Source: Bacteriovoracaceae bacterium UBA6200
Lineage (GTDB): Bacteria; Bdellovibrionota; Bacteriovoracia; Bacteriovoracales; Bacteriovoracaceae
Direction: 5' to 3'
NCBI GenBank assembly: GCA_002422605.1
Contig: DISW01000011.1
Location: forward strand, 1 to 64,000
Length of the DNA: 64,000 nucleotides
Shown here: piece by piece, positions 1-7,583 of the stretch
How positions within the stretch are numbered: the first letter of the stretch is position 1
Layout of the letters: each line of letters starts with the position of its first letter
The notes under the pieces: generated by a model
The model's input: the letters and a program-made list of their open reading frames with translations, nothing else
Database searches by the model: none
Told to the model about the DNA's origin: nothing
Translations under genes and position numbers: made by a program

Positions 1-52
1 TAGTTCCGATATTTACGTGCGGCTTACTACGGTCAAATTTTTCCTTAGCCAT
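1..52 (-). CDS. tuf: Elongation factor Tu, 5' end only (runs off window)
   Basis: Only the first 17 codons are present. They read MAKEKFDRSKPHVNIGT, the nearly invariant EF-Tu amino terminus that precedes the GTP-binding domain. EF-Tu delivers aminoacyl-tRNA to the ribosome in the cytoplasm. A GGAG Shine-Dalgarno lies 6-7 nt upstream of the ATG. The gene sits directly downstream of four tRNA genes on the same strand, the classical tRNA-tufB arrangement, so it is probably co-transcribed with them. The rest of the gene lies outside the window. Confidence 0.95.
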   Translation of the reverse strand, partial: MAKEKFDRSKPHVNIGT

Positions 53-104
53 GGGGCTTCTCCTTACAAAAAGTTATGAGTCCGTGTTATCTATGTTTTT
101 GACT

Positions 105-122
105 GGTAGAGTATGCTCTACC
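105..122 (-). other. Perfect 7-bp hairpin in the tRNA-Thr/tuf spacer
   Basis: Arms GGTAGAG and CTCTACC flank a 4-nt loop in the 110-nt spacer between tRNA-Thr(GGT) and tuf. No U-run follows on the tuf-sense strand, so it does not look like an intrinsic terminator. It could be an RNA processing signal that separates tRNA from tuf mRNA, which is inference. Confidence 0.5.
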
Positions 123-162
123 TCTTCTTTTCTGACAATATAAAAAACTTACCGGCCAAGAA

Positions 163-237
163 TGGAGCTCGCACCGAGAATCGAACTCGGGACCCCTTCC
201 TTACCAAGGAAGTACTCTACCGCTGAGCCATGCGAGC
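163..237 (-). tRNA. tRNA-Thr (GGT)
   Basis: Reading the minus strand gives a complete cloverleaf. The acceptor is GCTCGCA paired with TGCGAGC, the anticodon stem is CTTCC/GGAAG with loop TTGGTAA (anticodon GGT), the T-loop is TTCGATT, and CCA is encoded. It is the last tRNA before tuf, matching thrT of E. coli. Confidence 0.96.
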
Positions 238-255
238 ATTTATTCTTGGAAAAAA

Positions 256-331
256 TGGAGCGGGCGAAGAGGCTCGAACTCTCGACTTCCACCTTGGAAG
301 GGTGGCGCTCTACCAACTGAGCTACGCCCGC
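256..331 (-). tRNA. tRNA-Gly (TCC)
   Basis: Minus-strand cloverleaf with acceptor GCGGGCG/CGCCCGC, anticodon stem CCACC/GGTGG and loop CTTCCAA (anticodon TCC), T-loop TTCGAGC and encoded CCA. It corresponds in order to glyT of the E. coli tufB operon. Confidence 0.96.
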
Positions 332-349
332 GTAAAACAACTATTTAAA

Positions 350-435
<86 letters not shown>

Positions 436-442
436 ATTTAAA

Positions 443-518
443 TGGAGCTGCTCACAGGAATCGAACCTGCGACCTACTGATTACAAATCAGTTGCTCTAC
501 CAACTGAGCTAGAGCAGC
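443..518 (-). tRNA. tRNA-Thr (TGT)
   Basis: Minus-strand cloverleaf with acceptor GCTGCTC/GAGCAGC, anticodon stem ACTGA/TCAGT, loop TTTGTAA (anticodon TGT), T-loop TTCGATT and encoded CCA. It is the first gene of the tRNA-tuf operon and corresponds in order to thrU of E. coli. Confidence 0.96.
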
Positions 519-551
519 CCTTACATCAACGAAAAGATCGTGAGTTTGAAA

Positions 552-580
552 TTTATAATGGTATGACCGAACAATTTCAA
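552..580 (-). promoter_or_regulatory. Sigma70-type promoter of the tRNA-tuf operon
   Basis: On the minus strand TTGAAA (575-580) and TATAAA (552-557) are separated by exactly 17 nt. Transcription would start near 545, about 27 nt before tRNA-Thr(TGT). The good hexamers and optimal spacing fit a strongly expressed stable-RNA operon. Confidence 0.75.
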
Positions 581-590
581 GCTTTTTCAG

Positions 591-1349
591 TTAGAAACCA
601 AAACATTTTTCCATGGCAATGGCGGCGGCCGATGAAACATTCAGTGATTTTATCTCTCCCTGAGAGGGAAGACTGAGATTTTTCTGCACTAAACGGCTAA
701 CAGCGTGCGACAGGCCGGTCTCCTCAGCACCCAAAAGTAAACAGATCTTGTTTTTACTGCGTAAACCTTCAGGTGTTAGGTTATCTGTGGAATGTTCAGA
801 CAAACCAACGGTAACAAAGCCAGCTTCATTCAATTGCCCTACAGCGCGACTAAGAGAATTCACTCGTATGAGATTCACATATTCTGTTGCGCCAGAGGCG
901 ATTCGATAGAATGAAGGAGTGAGTCCGAAAGATTTTGCAGATGGAATAAGCACACCATCGACACCATAAAAACAGGCCGTCCTAAGAATGGCAGCTCCAT
1001 TATGAACGTCTGTAATTTGATCAAGGGCGAGGAATCTTCCTTTGGGCGCTTTTAAAAAATCTTGAAGTCCATAGGTTTCCAGAGGAGAAGTTTCAAGAAA
1101 GAGACCCGAAGGGACGCGAGAAAATTCTACATCCATATAGCTGCAAAGCTTTTTACCTTCTTCCTGAAGAGCGTGGGAAGATAAAACCTGAAGAGGCACT
1201 TTGAGATTTTTAGGATTGATCTGATGCTTACGTTGAAGCTCAACAAGACCTTCATCAGTGGCATAAAGTTTTGCGTGAACTCTCCGCGGATTCGTTAAGG
1301 CCGCAGCGATACTATGCATACCAAAAATAAGTTCGAAATCTACAGCCAT
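591..1349 (-). CDS. rlmB: 23S rRNA 2'-O-ribose methyltransferase, RlmB/SpoU (TrmH) family
   Basis: 252 residues, a normal length for RlmB-type SPOUT methyltransferases, which methylate a guanosine ribose in 23S rRNA using S-adenosylmethionine. An amino-terminal substrate-binding domain (about 1-95) precedes a SpoU domain. The three TrmH motifs are visible: NGAAILRTA near 117-125, LGAEETGL near 206-213 and the knot-forming LSLPSQGEIKSLNVSSA near 226-242. The start overlaps the proS stop by 10 nt, implying translational coupling. The precise target nucleotide is inferred from the family only. Confidence 0.9.
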   Translation of the reverse strand: MAVDFELIFGMHSIAAALTNPRRVHAKLYATDEGLVELQRKHQINPKNLKVPLQVLSSHALQEEGKKLCSYMDVEFSRVPSGLFLETSPLETYGLQDFLKAPKGRFLALDQITDVHNGAAILRTACFYGVDGVLIPSAKSFGLTPSFYRIASGATEYVNLIRVNSLSRAVGQLNEAGFVTVGLSEHSTDNLTPEGLRSKNKICLLLGAEETGLSHAVSRLVQKNLSLPSQGEIKSLNVSSAAAIAMEKCFGF

Positions 1350-3070
1350 TTACCCAACTCTTGAAGTTTTGCCTTCACAGTAGAGAGCAATTCTTCTTTT
1401 TTCACTTTTAATACTTCACCGGTACTTCTAATTTTAATTTCGATTTCACCAGTGGCTAAATAGTCTCTTTCACCAAGTACCACTCTCATCGGAAGGCCTA
1501 TGAGATCGGCATCTTTAAACATCTGGCCTGGACCTAATTGACGGTCATCAAAGAGAACTTCAAGACCTTCCTTCTTAAAATCCGCGTAAATGCTTTCGAC
1601 CAATTCTTTCGTTTCAGGAGTTTTTCCGATGAAACAAAGATAAAGATCGTAAGGAGAAATAGAAGCGGGCCAGATGATCCCGTCTTTATCATTATTCTGT
1701 TCAATTGCTGAAGCCAGAACACGAGTCACACCAATTCCATAACAGCCCATAAGAGGAGTAATTCCCTTACCTTGTTCATTCAGAACAGTGACTTTCATGC
1801 TTTTCGTATATTTATCTCCAAGCTGGAAAATGTGTCCGACTTCGATCCCTTTTTTTAGAACGATTTGATCGTCACCGATGTAATCGCCCTCTTTTGCCAG
1901 ACGCATGTCTGCGCGAAAATGCTTCGGCTTAGTGTCACGAGAAGGTACAAATCCTTTCATGTGATGATCTGGCTCATTCGCTCCAACAACATATGAGGCA
2001 TCCATATCAATGGCTTCATCGTAAATAACCTTAAATCCTTCGGCAGTCGTACCGGGACCCATAAAGCCTTTAACTAATCCAAGATTATCGAGTTCATTTT
2101 GTTGGGCCGGTCGAATGTGTTCAGCCCCAACTTTATTCTGGAACTTTACTTCATTTAGAGTGTCATCACCCAAAAGCATGACCATGAAAAATTGGTCTTT
2201 GCCTTTAATGATGGCGTTCATGACAATTGATTTTAGGGACTGAGTAACAGGCATACCGTGGGCCGCGCAAACTTCTTCGCAAGTCTTCTGATTAGGAGTC
2301 GCAAACTTTGTTTGTTCAGCGGCAGGAGCAGAAACGATGCCTTTTCTGACCGTCATGGCCTTTTCAATATTGGCCGCAAATTTCGTTTTAGGAACAGTGA
2401 CGACATAATCTTCACCATTATCGGCCACAACTTGGAATTCGTGAGTTTTAGCTCCCCCACCGGCCATGGCACCACCATCGGCTTCGACTGCGATAAAATC
2501 CAAACCTAAGCGTCTGAAGATGTTTTCGTAGGCGCCGTAAATTTCATCGTAAAACTTATCCAAAGAAGCTTTATCAATATGGAATGAGTAACCATCTTTC
2601 ATGGTGAATTCACGAGCGCGCATAAGTCCAAATCGCGGACGAATCTCGTCACGGAACTTAGTATTAATTTGATACAAACAAACTGGAAGCTGTTTATAGG
2701 AATTCACTGTTCGGCGAAAAAGATCGGTGACTGTTTCTTCGTTAGTCGGCGAAAAACAAATTTCTCTCTCAGCACGGTCCTTCACTTTGAGCATCTGTCC
2801 GCCCATGGAATCCCAGCGTCCTGATTCCTGCCATAATTCAGCAGGAGTCATAACCGGCATTTGAATTTCAAAGCAGTTGATTTTATCCAGTTCTTCGCGA
2901 ACGATCTTTTCAATCTTCTTTAAAGATTTAAAGGCCATGGGAAGATAAGTGTATAGACCGGCCCCAGTTTTATACATGAGACCAGCTCGCATCATGAGCT
3001 GTTGTGAAACCACATCAGCATCGGACGGAGTTTCTTTAAGTGTTTGCCAGTAACCTTGAGACAGTCGCAT
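1340..3070 (-). CDS. proS: Prolyl-tRNA synthetase (bacterial type with editing domain)
   Basis: 576 residues, typical of bacterial class II ProRS (about 570). It charges tRNA-Pro in the cytoplasm. Class II motif 2 is seen in the segment around residues 130-160 (RDEIRPRFGLMRAREF), motif 3 in GCYGIGVTRVLAS near 445-457, and TNEE of the active site near 110. The long insertion between motifs 2 and 3 (about 220-400) is the INS editing domain that clears mischarged Ala-tRNA. The carboxyl-terminal part is the anticodon-binding domain. It lies 8 nt after a small secreted protein gene and overlaps rlmB. Confidence 0.97.
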   Translation of the reverse strand: MRLSQGYWQTLKETPSDADVVSQQLMMRAGLMYKTGAGLYTYLPMAFKSLKKIEKIVREELDKINCFEIQMPVMTPAELWQESGRWDSMGGQMLKVKDRAEREICFSPTNEETVTDLFRRTVNSYKQLPVCLYQINTKFRDEIRPRFGLMRAREFTMKDGYSFHIDKASLDKFYDEIYGAYENIFRRLGLDFIAVEADGGAMAGGGAKTHEFQVVADNGEDYVVTVPKTKFAANIEKAMTVRKGIVSAPAAEQTKFATPNQKTCEEVCAAHGMPVTQSLKSIVMNAIIKGKDQFFMVMLLGDDTLNEVKFQNKVGAEHIRPAQQNELDNLGLVKGFMGPGTTAEGFKVIYDEAIDMDASYVVGANEPDHHMKGFVPSRDTKPKHFRADMRLAKEGDYIGDDQIVLKKGIEVGHIFQLGDKYTKSMKVTVLNEQGKGITPLMGCYGIGVTRVLASAIEQNNDKDGIIWPASISPYDLYLCFIGKTPETKELVESIYADFKKEGLEVLFDDRQLGPGQMFKDADLIGLPMRVVLGERDYLATGEIEIKIRSTGEVLKVKKEELLSTVKAKLQELGKWL

Positions 3071-3078
3071 AGTTCCTC

Positions 3079-3465
3079 TTAATTAAATAAACTTTGAGAG
3101 TAATAATCTTTTTGTTCAATATAGACTTTGAGTTCACATTTTTCCAGGAAAGTACCTGCTTTTACCACGGGGTAAGTTTCCTGCACAGGAACAATTTCCA
3201 ATTCCGTCGTCATCTCTGGGCCCGGACAATTTTTGTAATCAAAAATAAAGAGAAACATACTAAAGCCTCCAGGAATAGCGAGAGGAATAATTTCATTTAA
3301 AGCGACTTCTTCTCCCTTCATGAAATCTAAAAGACTTCCACTTCTATCATCTAAAGGAAGTTGAAATGATTGGGACAATTTATAATCTTCACCGGGTCTA
3401 AGGACATCCCATGTCGAAGCTAGAGCACCAAAAGAAACAAGGAACAGGACAAGAAATAAACGCAT
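3079..3465 (-). CDS. Small secreted protein of unknown function
   Basis: 128 residues. A clear signal peptide (MRLFLVLFLVSFGALAS) suggests export to the periplasm. The mature part is beta-rich and holds two cysteines (in KNCPGP and EKCELK) that could form a disulfide. A strong GGAGGGG ribosome-binding site lies 5 nt before the ATG. It is the first gene of the run leading into proS with 8 nt between them. No family is recognised. Confidence 0.75.
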   Translation of the reverse strand: MRLFLVLFLVSFGALASTWDVLRPGEDYKLSQSFQLPLDDRSGSLLDFMKGEEVALNEIIPLAIPGGFSMFLFIFDYKNCPGPEMTTELEIVPVQETYPVVKAGTFLEKCELKVYIEQKDYYSQSLFN

Positions 3466-3563
3466 AATAACCCCTCCATGGATAATCTCTCTATGGTAAC
3501 GTATTCCTTGAAATTATGAAAATTAGATCGTAAGAAGCAGTGCTTCCTCACTATAATGGTCCT

Positions 3564-4079
3564 ATGACGAATTTTAGAAAAGCTGGAATCTCAGACATCC
3601 CCTCCCTTCATTCTTTGGTTAACTCAGCCTATCGAGGTGATTCATCGAAAAAGGGTTGGACCACCGAAGCTGAACTTTTAGATGGGCAACGCACTGACCC
3701 TGAAGGTCTACGGGAAATGATATCAGGACCCGATTCTCAAATAGAACTCGCAGTCGACGATGAAAAAATTCTTGGATGCGTTTATATAAAAAGAGAAGAA
3801 GATCAGCTTTATTTTGGCATGCTAACGGTTAACCCTGAGCTTCAAACCCAAGGCATCGGAAAGAAACTTCTCCTTCGGGTAGAAGTGATTGCGCAGGAAT
3901 TGGGTCTTAAGACCATTCGAATGACAGTCATCGGTCAACGAGAGGAGCTCATTGCCTTTTATGAACGTCGTGGATACCGCCGCACAGGTAAAACGGAACC
4001 CTTCCCGGACCATGATCCAAGGTTTGGACTTCCTAAAACATCACTTGTCTTTCACGAGTTTGTAAAAAAAATCGATTAA
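3564..4079 (+). CDS. GNAT-family N-acetyltransferase
   Basis: 171 residues from the ATG at 3564. A GTG at 3540 is in frame, but the family fold begins at MTNFRKAGISDIP. The acetyl-CoA-binding motif A appears as LTVNPELQTQGIGKKLL with the Q/R-x-x-G-x-G/A signature near residue 95, followed by motif B around FYERRGYRRTG. Substrate is unknown. A TATAAT at 3552-3557 stands 6 nt before this ATG, though no good -35 is evident. The stop overlaps the convergent lpxC stop by 4 nt. Confidence 0.85.
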   Translation: MTNFRKAGISDIPSLHSLVNSAYRGDSSKKGWTTEAELLDGQRTDPEGLREMISGPDSQIELAVDDEKILGCVYIKREEDQLYFGMLTVNPELQTQGIGKKLLLRVEVIAQELGLKTIRMTVIGQREELIAFYERRGYRRTGKTEPFPDHDPRFGLPKTSLVFHEFVKKID

Positions 4080-4993
4080 TGACTTACGCTAATAAACTGC
4101 GGAAGCTTGTGAGCTTCACGTACTTCTGCTTTAAGAGCGGAAGCAGAGACAATTTCGTAAGCAGAAGGTGTTTCCAAGAGTTTACGACAAAGAAGGTTAT
4201 GGAGATTATGACCTGACTTAAAAGTAGTAATCTTCCCTGCAATTTCATAACCCAAAAGACTTACGTCTCCGATGGTGTCTAAAATTTTATGACGGACAAA
4301 TTCGTTATTAAACCGAAGGCCCTCGGGATTCATCACTTTATAGTCATCGAGAACAATTGCATTATCGAGAGATCCGCCCTTAATTAAGCCTTTTCGCTTA
4401 AGCATATCCACGTCTCGGGCAAAACCAAAGGTACGAGCACGGGCAATATCGTGAATGAATGTTTCGCATGAAAATTCAAAATCAAAACGCTGAGTTTTAA
4501 TGATGGGGTGAGCGAATACGATTGTAGAATCGATAACTAAATTCTGGGACGGCTCAAACTGCGCCCATTTACCGTCTTTCTCAACTCTTACAGTGTCAAG
4601 AATAACCAGGAATTTTTTTGATTTATTGAGATTCTTGATTCCAGCTTCTTTAAGCAGGAAAACAAATGAAGCACCTGAACCGTCCATAATAGGAACTTCT
4701 GGGCCATCAATTTCGATCATACAGTTATTGATACCCAAACCATAAAGAGTACCTAGAAGGTGTTCAACGGTATGAATGGCCTCAACTCCCGCTCCTAAAG
4801 TCGTTGCATTCTCTGTGGTTCCCACAGTTAAAGCATTGGCCTTCATTGGTTTAGCATTGGAGATATCAGTACGGATAAATTGGATGCCGAAATCGGCTTC
4901 AGCAGGCATGAGTTTCATCGTAACTTTCTTACCTGAGTGCAGGCCAATACCAGTTACTTTCACATCTTTCGCAAGGGTTCGTTGATATATCAT
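4076..4993 (-). CDS. lpxC: UDP-3-O-acyl-N-acetylglucosamine deacetylase LpxC
   Basis: 305 residues from the ATG at 4993, which matches the conserved start MIYQRTLAKDV; 12 further in-frame codons upstream are not family-like. LpxC performs the committed deacetylation of lipid A synthesis on the inner face of the cytoplasmic membrane. Zinc ligands are seen in HTVEHLLG (near residue 76) and HKILDTIGD (near 232-236), and the GIGLHSG motif is near residue 15. Its presence implies LPS. The start is not preceded by a Shine-Dalgarno but by a promoter whose -10 box is 7 nt away, so the mRNA is probably leaderless. Confidence 0.97.
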   Translation of the reverse strand: MIYQRTLAKDVKVTGIGLHSGKKVTMKLMPAEADFGIQFIRTDISNAKPMKANALTVGTTENATTLGAGVEAIHTVEHLLGTLYGLGINNCMIEIDGPEVPIMDGSGASFVFLLKEAGIKNLNKSKKFLVILDTVRVEKDGKWAQFEPSQNLVIDSTIVFAHPIIKTQRFDFEFSCETFIHDIARARTFGFARDVDMLKRKGLIKGGSLDNAIVLDDYKVMNPEGLRFNNEFVRHKILDTIGDVSLLGYEIAGKITTFKSGHNLHNLLCRKLLETPSAYEIVSASALKAEVREAHKLPQFISVSH

Positions 4994-5000
4994 GTCTAAC

Positions 5001-5029
5001 CTTATAATAAATCGTACATCGCTGTTCAA
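5001..5029 (-). promoter_or_regulatory. lpxC promoter giving a leaderless transcript
   Basis: Minus-strand TTGAAC (5024-5029), 17 nt spacer, TATAAG (5001-5006). Only 7 nt (GTTAGAC) separate the -10 from the lpxC ATG at 4993, so transcription should begin at or next to the start codon. Confidence 0.7.
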
Positions 5030-5106
5030 TTATAAATGAATTTTGTGAGTTTGTACGGATGAAATTTGTGCTCTATGTATAAACCTTGACGGGATAAGTC
5101 AACGAC

Positions 5107-6090
5107 TCAGGATAGATGTTTCATAGCTGATTCAGAAAGCACTCTGCCACGAGGAGTTCTCAGGATAAGCCCCTGTTTTAATAGGAATGGCTCATAGACT
5201 TCTTCTATTGTTTGCTTATCTTCACCCAAGGTCGCAGAGAGGGCATCAATTCCGACTGGCCCACCTTGGTAGTAGTTTTTCATAACGGACAAAATTTTCC
5301 TATCCATGGAATCCAGACCCAGGTCGTCTATATCCAACAACTTTAATGCGGCCTTAACTTCATCAATCCCCACCACAGATTTTTTATTAACCAGAGCAAA
5401 GTCTCGAACTCTCCGAAGAATACGATTCGCAATTCGTGGAGTTCCCCGGGAGCGCTGGGCGATTTGCATCTTTGCCTCTTCCCCAAGATCAATTCCCATT
5501 TTTCGGGAATTATTGAGGACGATCACCGAAAGCATCTCAGGTCCGTAATAATCAAAATTCAAATGAGCGGTAAAACGATCTCTTAAAGGATTAGATAAAA
5601 GTCCTGAGCGGGTAGTGGCACCGATTAAAGTAAACTGGGCCAGATCAATTTGCATGGTTCGGGCAGAAGCTCCCTGGCCAATTAAAATATCCAGCCGAAA
5701 GTCTTCCATCGCCGAATAGAGAATTTCTTCAACCGTGATATGCATACGATGGATTTCATCAATAAATAAAACGTCACGTGGTTTTAAATTAGTTAAAACC
5801 GCAGCGAGGTCTCCCTTTTTCTCAATGGCAGGACCTGAAACAACGTGAAGCTCAGTTCCCAGAGCTTTAGCAATCAACATCGCAAGCGAAGTTTTTCCAA
5901 GACCAGGAGGACCCGAGAGGAGCACATGGTCCATCGCCGTTTTACGAACGAGGGCAGATTTAACCATCAGATCAATATTATCGACGACATTATTCTGTCC
6001 GATAAATTCAGAAAAGTTTTGAGGCCTGAGCTGGGCTTCCTGCTCTCTTTCCTGACGATTAACTTCGCTTCCTACAATTCTTTCGGACAT
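5107..6090 (-). CDS. ruvB: Holliday junction branch migration ATPase RuvB
   Basis: 327 residues, standard for RuvB. The AAA+ motor drives branch migration at RuvA-bound Holliday junctions during recombination repair. Walker A is GPPGLGKTS near residue 60, Walker B is FIDEIHRM near 108, the sensor I region is IGATTRSG, and the arginine finger lies in NPLRDRF. The carboxyl-terminal winged helix begins near 260. It is the last gene of ruvC-ruvA-ruvB, 5 nt after ruvA. Confidence 0.98.
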   Translation of the reverse strand: MSERIVGSEVNRQEREQEAQLRPQNFSEFIGQNNVVDNIDLMVKSALVRKTAMDHVLLSGPPGLGKTSLAMLIAKALGTELHVVSGPAIEKKGDLAAVLTNLKPRDVLFIDEIHRMHITVEEILYSAMEDFRLDILIGQGASARTMQIDLAQFTLIGATTRSGLLSNPLRDRFTAHLNFDYYGPEMLSVIVLNNSRKMGIDLGEEAKMQIAQRSRGTPRIANRILRRVRDFALVNKKSVVGIDEVKAALKLLDIDDLGLDSMDRKILSVMKNYYQGGPVGIDALSATLGEDKQTIEEVYEPFLLKQGLILRTPRGRVLSESAMKHLS

Positions 6091-6095
6091 GACGA

Positions 6096-6710
6096 CTACC
6101 TAAGTTCCTTCAAAATGATTTTAACCATCTCTTCTGGCTTTTGAACTAGACCTTCCTGAAGATGACGCTGGATCATGGGAAGAATATCTTGATCTTTAAA
6201 ACCCAGGCCCTGACAAGCGGCCAGAGTTTCTTTAACTAAATGAGCATCAACTTTTGTTTCGTTGTTATTTTTGGCCCCGGTCTTAACTGGTTTTTCTCTA
6301 ACCGTAAGACCCAGTTCCAGCTTCGTCACTTTATCTTTAAGTGAGAGAACGATTTGTTCAGCACTCTTCTTACCAACACCTGGAGCTGATTTTAAAATAT
6401 CAACGTTCTCAAGAGTAATGGCAGAAATGATTTGTTGAACACCCAGGTGAGCGACCAGACCAAAAGCCGATTTAGGACCGATTCCATTAACATCTAAAAG
6501 CATTTCAAAAAACTTCTTATCATCTGAAGTTTCAAATCCATAAAGATCTTGAGACTGCTCCCGGATGATATGAGAAATGAATAAAGCAGTGTCGCGATTG
6601 GGAACCATCGGAGTAGAGGTATGAACTTCATAACCAACTCCCGAAGCCGTAAGGATGACTGATTTCTGAGAGTCTGAATAAACCACTGTACCTGAAATAT
6701 AGCCAATCAT
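6096..6710 (-). CDS. ruvA: Holliday junction binding protein RuvA
   Basis: 204 residues. RuvA tetramers hold the four-way junction for RuvB. The amino-terminal OB-fold begins MIGYISGTVV; the two helix-hairpin-helix segments are visible as LLDVNGIGPKSA and LKSAPGVGKKSAEQI; the RuvB-binding third domain is at the carboxyl end after a charged linker (about 145-155). The start overlaps the ruvC stop by 4 nt. Confidence 0.97.
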   Translation of the reverse strand: MIGYISGTVVYSDSQKSVILTASGVGYEVHTSTPMVPNRDTALFISHIIREQSQDLYGFETSDDKKFFEMLLDVNGIGPKSAFGLVAHLGVQQIISAITLENVDILKSAPGVGKKSAEQIVLSLKDKVTKLELGLTVREKPVKTGAKNNNETKVDAHLVKETLAACQGLGFKDQDILPMIQRHLQEGLVQKPEEMVKIILKELR

Positions 6711-7273
6711 AGAGCGGAATCCTTAATCTTATGGGCCAGAGCTGAAGCCAGACCGTTACCCATATTTTTTGTTTTTTTGGTTTTTAAAGCAGCACTTACT
6801 ATTGATCCACGATTGAGTAAGTGGCAAAGAGCGATCGCTACAGCATCACTTTCATCATGAGTCTTGAAATTAGAGAGCCCAAAATATTGTAAAAGAAATT
6901 TCTGAATGCCTTCCTTGTCCGCATGGCCGTGACCTGTGACCGTGGATTTTACTAAGTTAGGCGAATACTCAAAAATCTTCTCTTGAAGCTTATGAGAAAG
7001 AGCTGCGAGCATGACTCCACGGGATTGAGCGAGCTTTATCAGAGCAGTTGGGCTTTTCACAAAGATCAACGACTCCATGGCAACTTCGTCAGGTTGATGT
7101 TTCTCAACGAGCTTTAGTGTTTGTTGATAAATATCATTTACCCTATGCAGAAACTCATCTTTACCCTGAAATTTTAAAATGCCAGATTCCAGATAATGAA
7201 TTTTTCTCCCCTCTTGTTGCAGAAGGGCATAACCGGCCGTAACAGAACCTGGGTCGATGGCAAGTACAATCAA
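6707..7273 (-). CDS. ruvC: Holliday junction resolvase RuvC
   Basis: 188 residues, slightly longer than the usual 170 because of a lysine-rich tail. RuvC cleaves Holliday junctions in the RuvABC complex. Catalytic acidic residues are visible: Asp in AIDPGS near residue 7, Glu in AMESLIF near 67 and the Asp pair in THDESDAVAIA near 138-141. The start codon is TTG (7271-7273), with AGGA about 11 nt upstream. It heads the ruvC-ruvA-ruvB operon. Confidence 0.96.
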   Translation of the reverse strand: MIVLAIDPGSVTAGYALLQQEGRKIHYLESGILKFQGKDEFLHRVNDIYQQTLKLVEKHQPDEVAMESLIFVKSPTALIKLAQSRGVMLAALSHKLQEKIFEYSPNLVKSTVTGHGHADKEGIQKFLLQYFGLSNFKTHDESDAVAIALCHLLNRGSIVSAALKTKKTKNMGNGLASALAHKIKDSAL

Positions 7274-7327
7274 AAAGCTGTCCTATGTAGTGTTACGGAA
7301 ATTGTACACATGAATACTAGGTCAAGT

Positions 7328-7507
7328 CTAGCCGGCAGATCTACCTTTAAGATAATTACCGATATAAAAAACCAATGATCCAAGAACTAACTGAAGAAGT
7401 TCTATTCTTCCGTAGTCTCCGTTTTGTATTCCTGAAACAAAACAAAGTCCTACAGCAGTAAGACCGAATAATTGCATTCCTAATCCGACATAAAATAATG
7501 CTTTCAT
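7328..7507 (-). CDS. Small two-helix membrane protein, unknown function
   Basis: 59 residues, ATG at 7507 to TAG at 7328. Two hydrophobic segments are visible: about 3-27 (ending LCFVSG) and about 38-52 (LLQLVLGSLVFYIG), joined by a short polar loop NGDYGRIE and closed by a basic tail YLKGRSAG. This is a typical hairpin inner-membrane miniprotein. It fills the otherwise empty region between divergently arranged ruvC and folD, reads cleanly without interruption and has coding-like composition. No family is recognised. Confidence 0.65.
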   Translation of the reverse strand: MKALFYVGLGMQLFGLTAVGLCFVSGIQNGDYGRIELLQLVLGSLVFYIGNYLKGRSAG

Positions 7508-7583
7508 AGCGTTACAAATACAGTGCTTACTCTAAATAAGAAAGGACTTTTTAGGTTCCAGGATCTATAGTTGTTGGATATTT

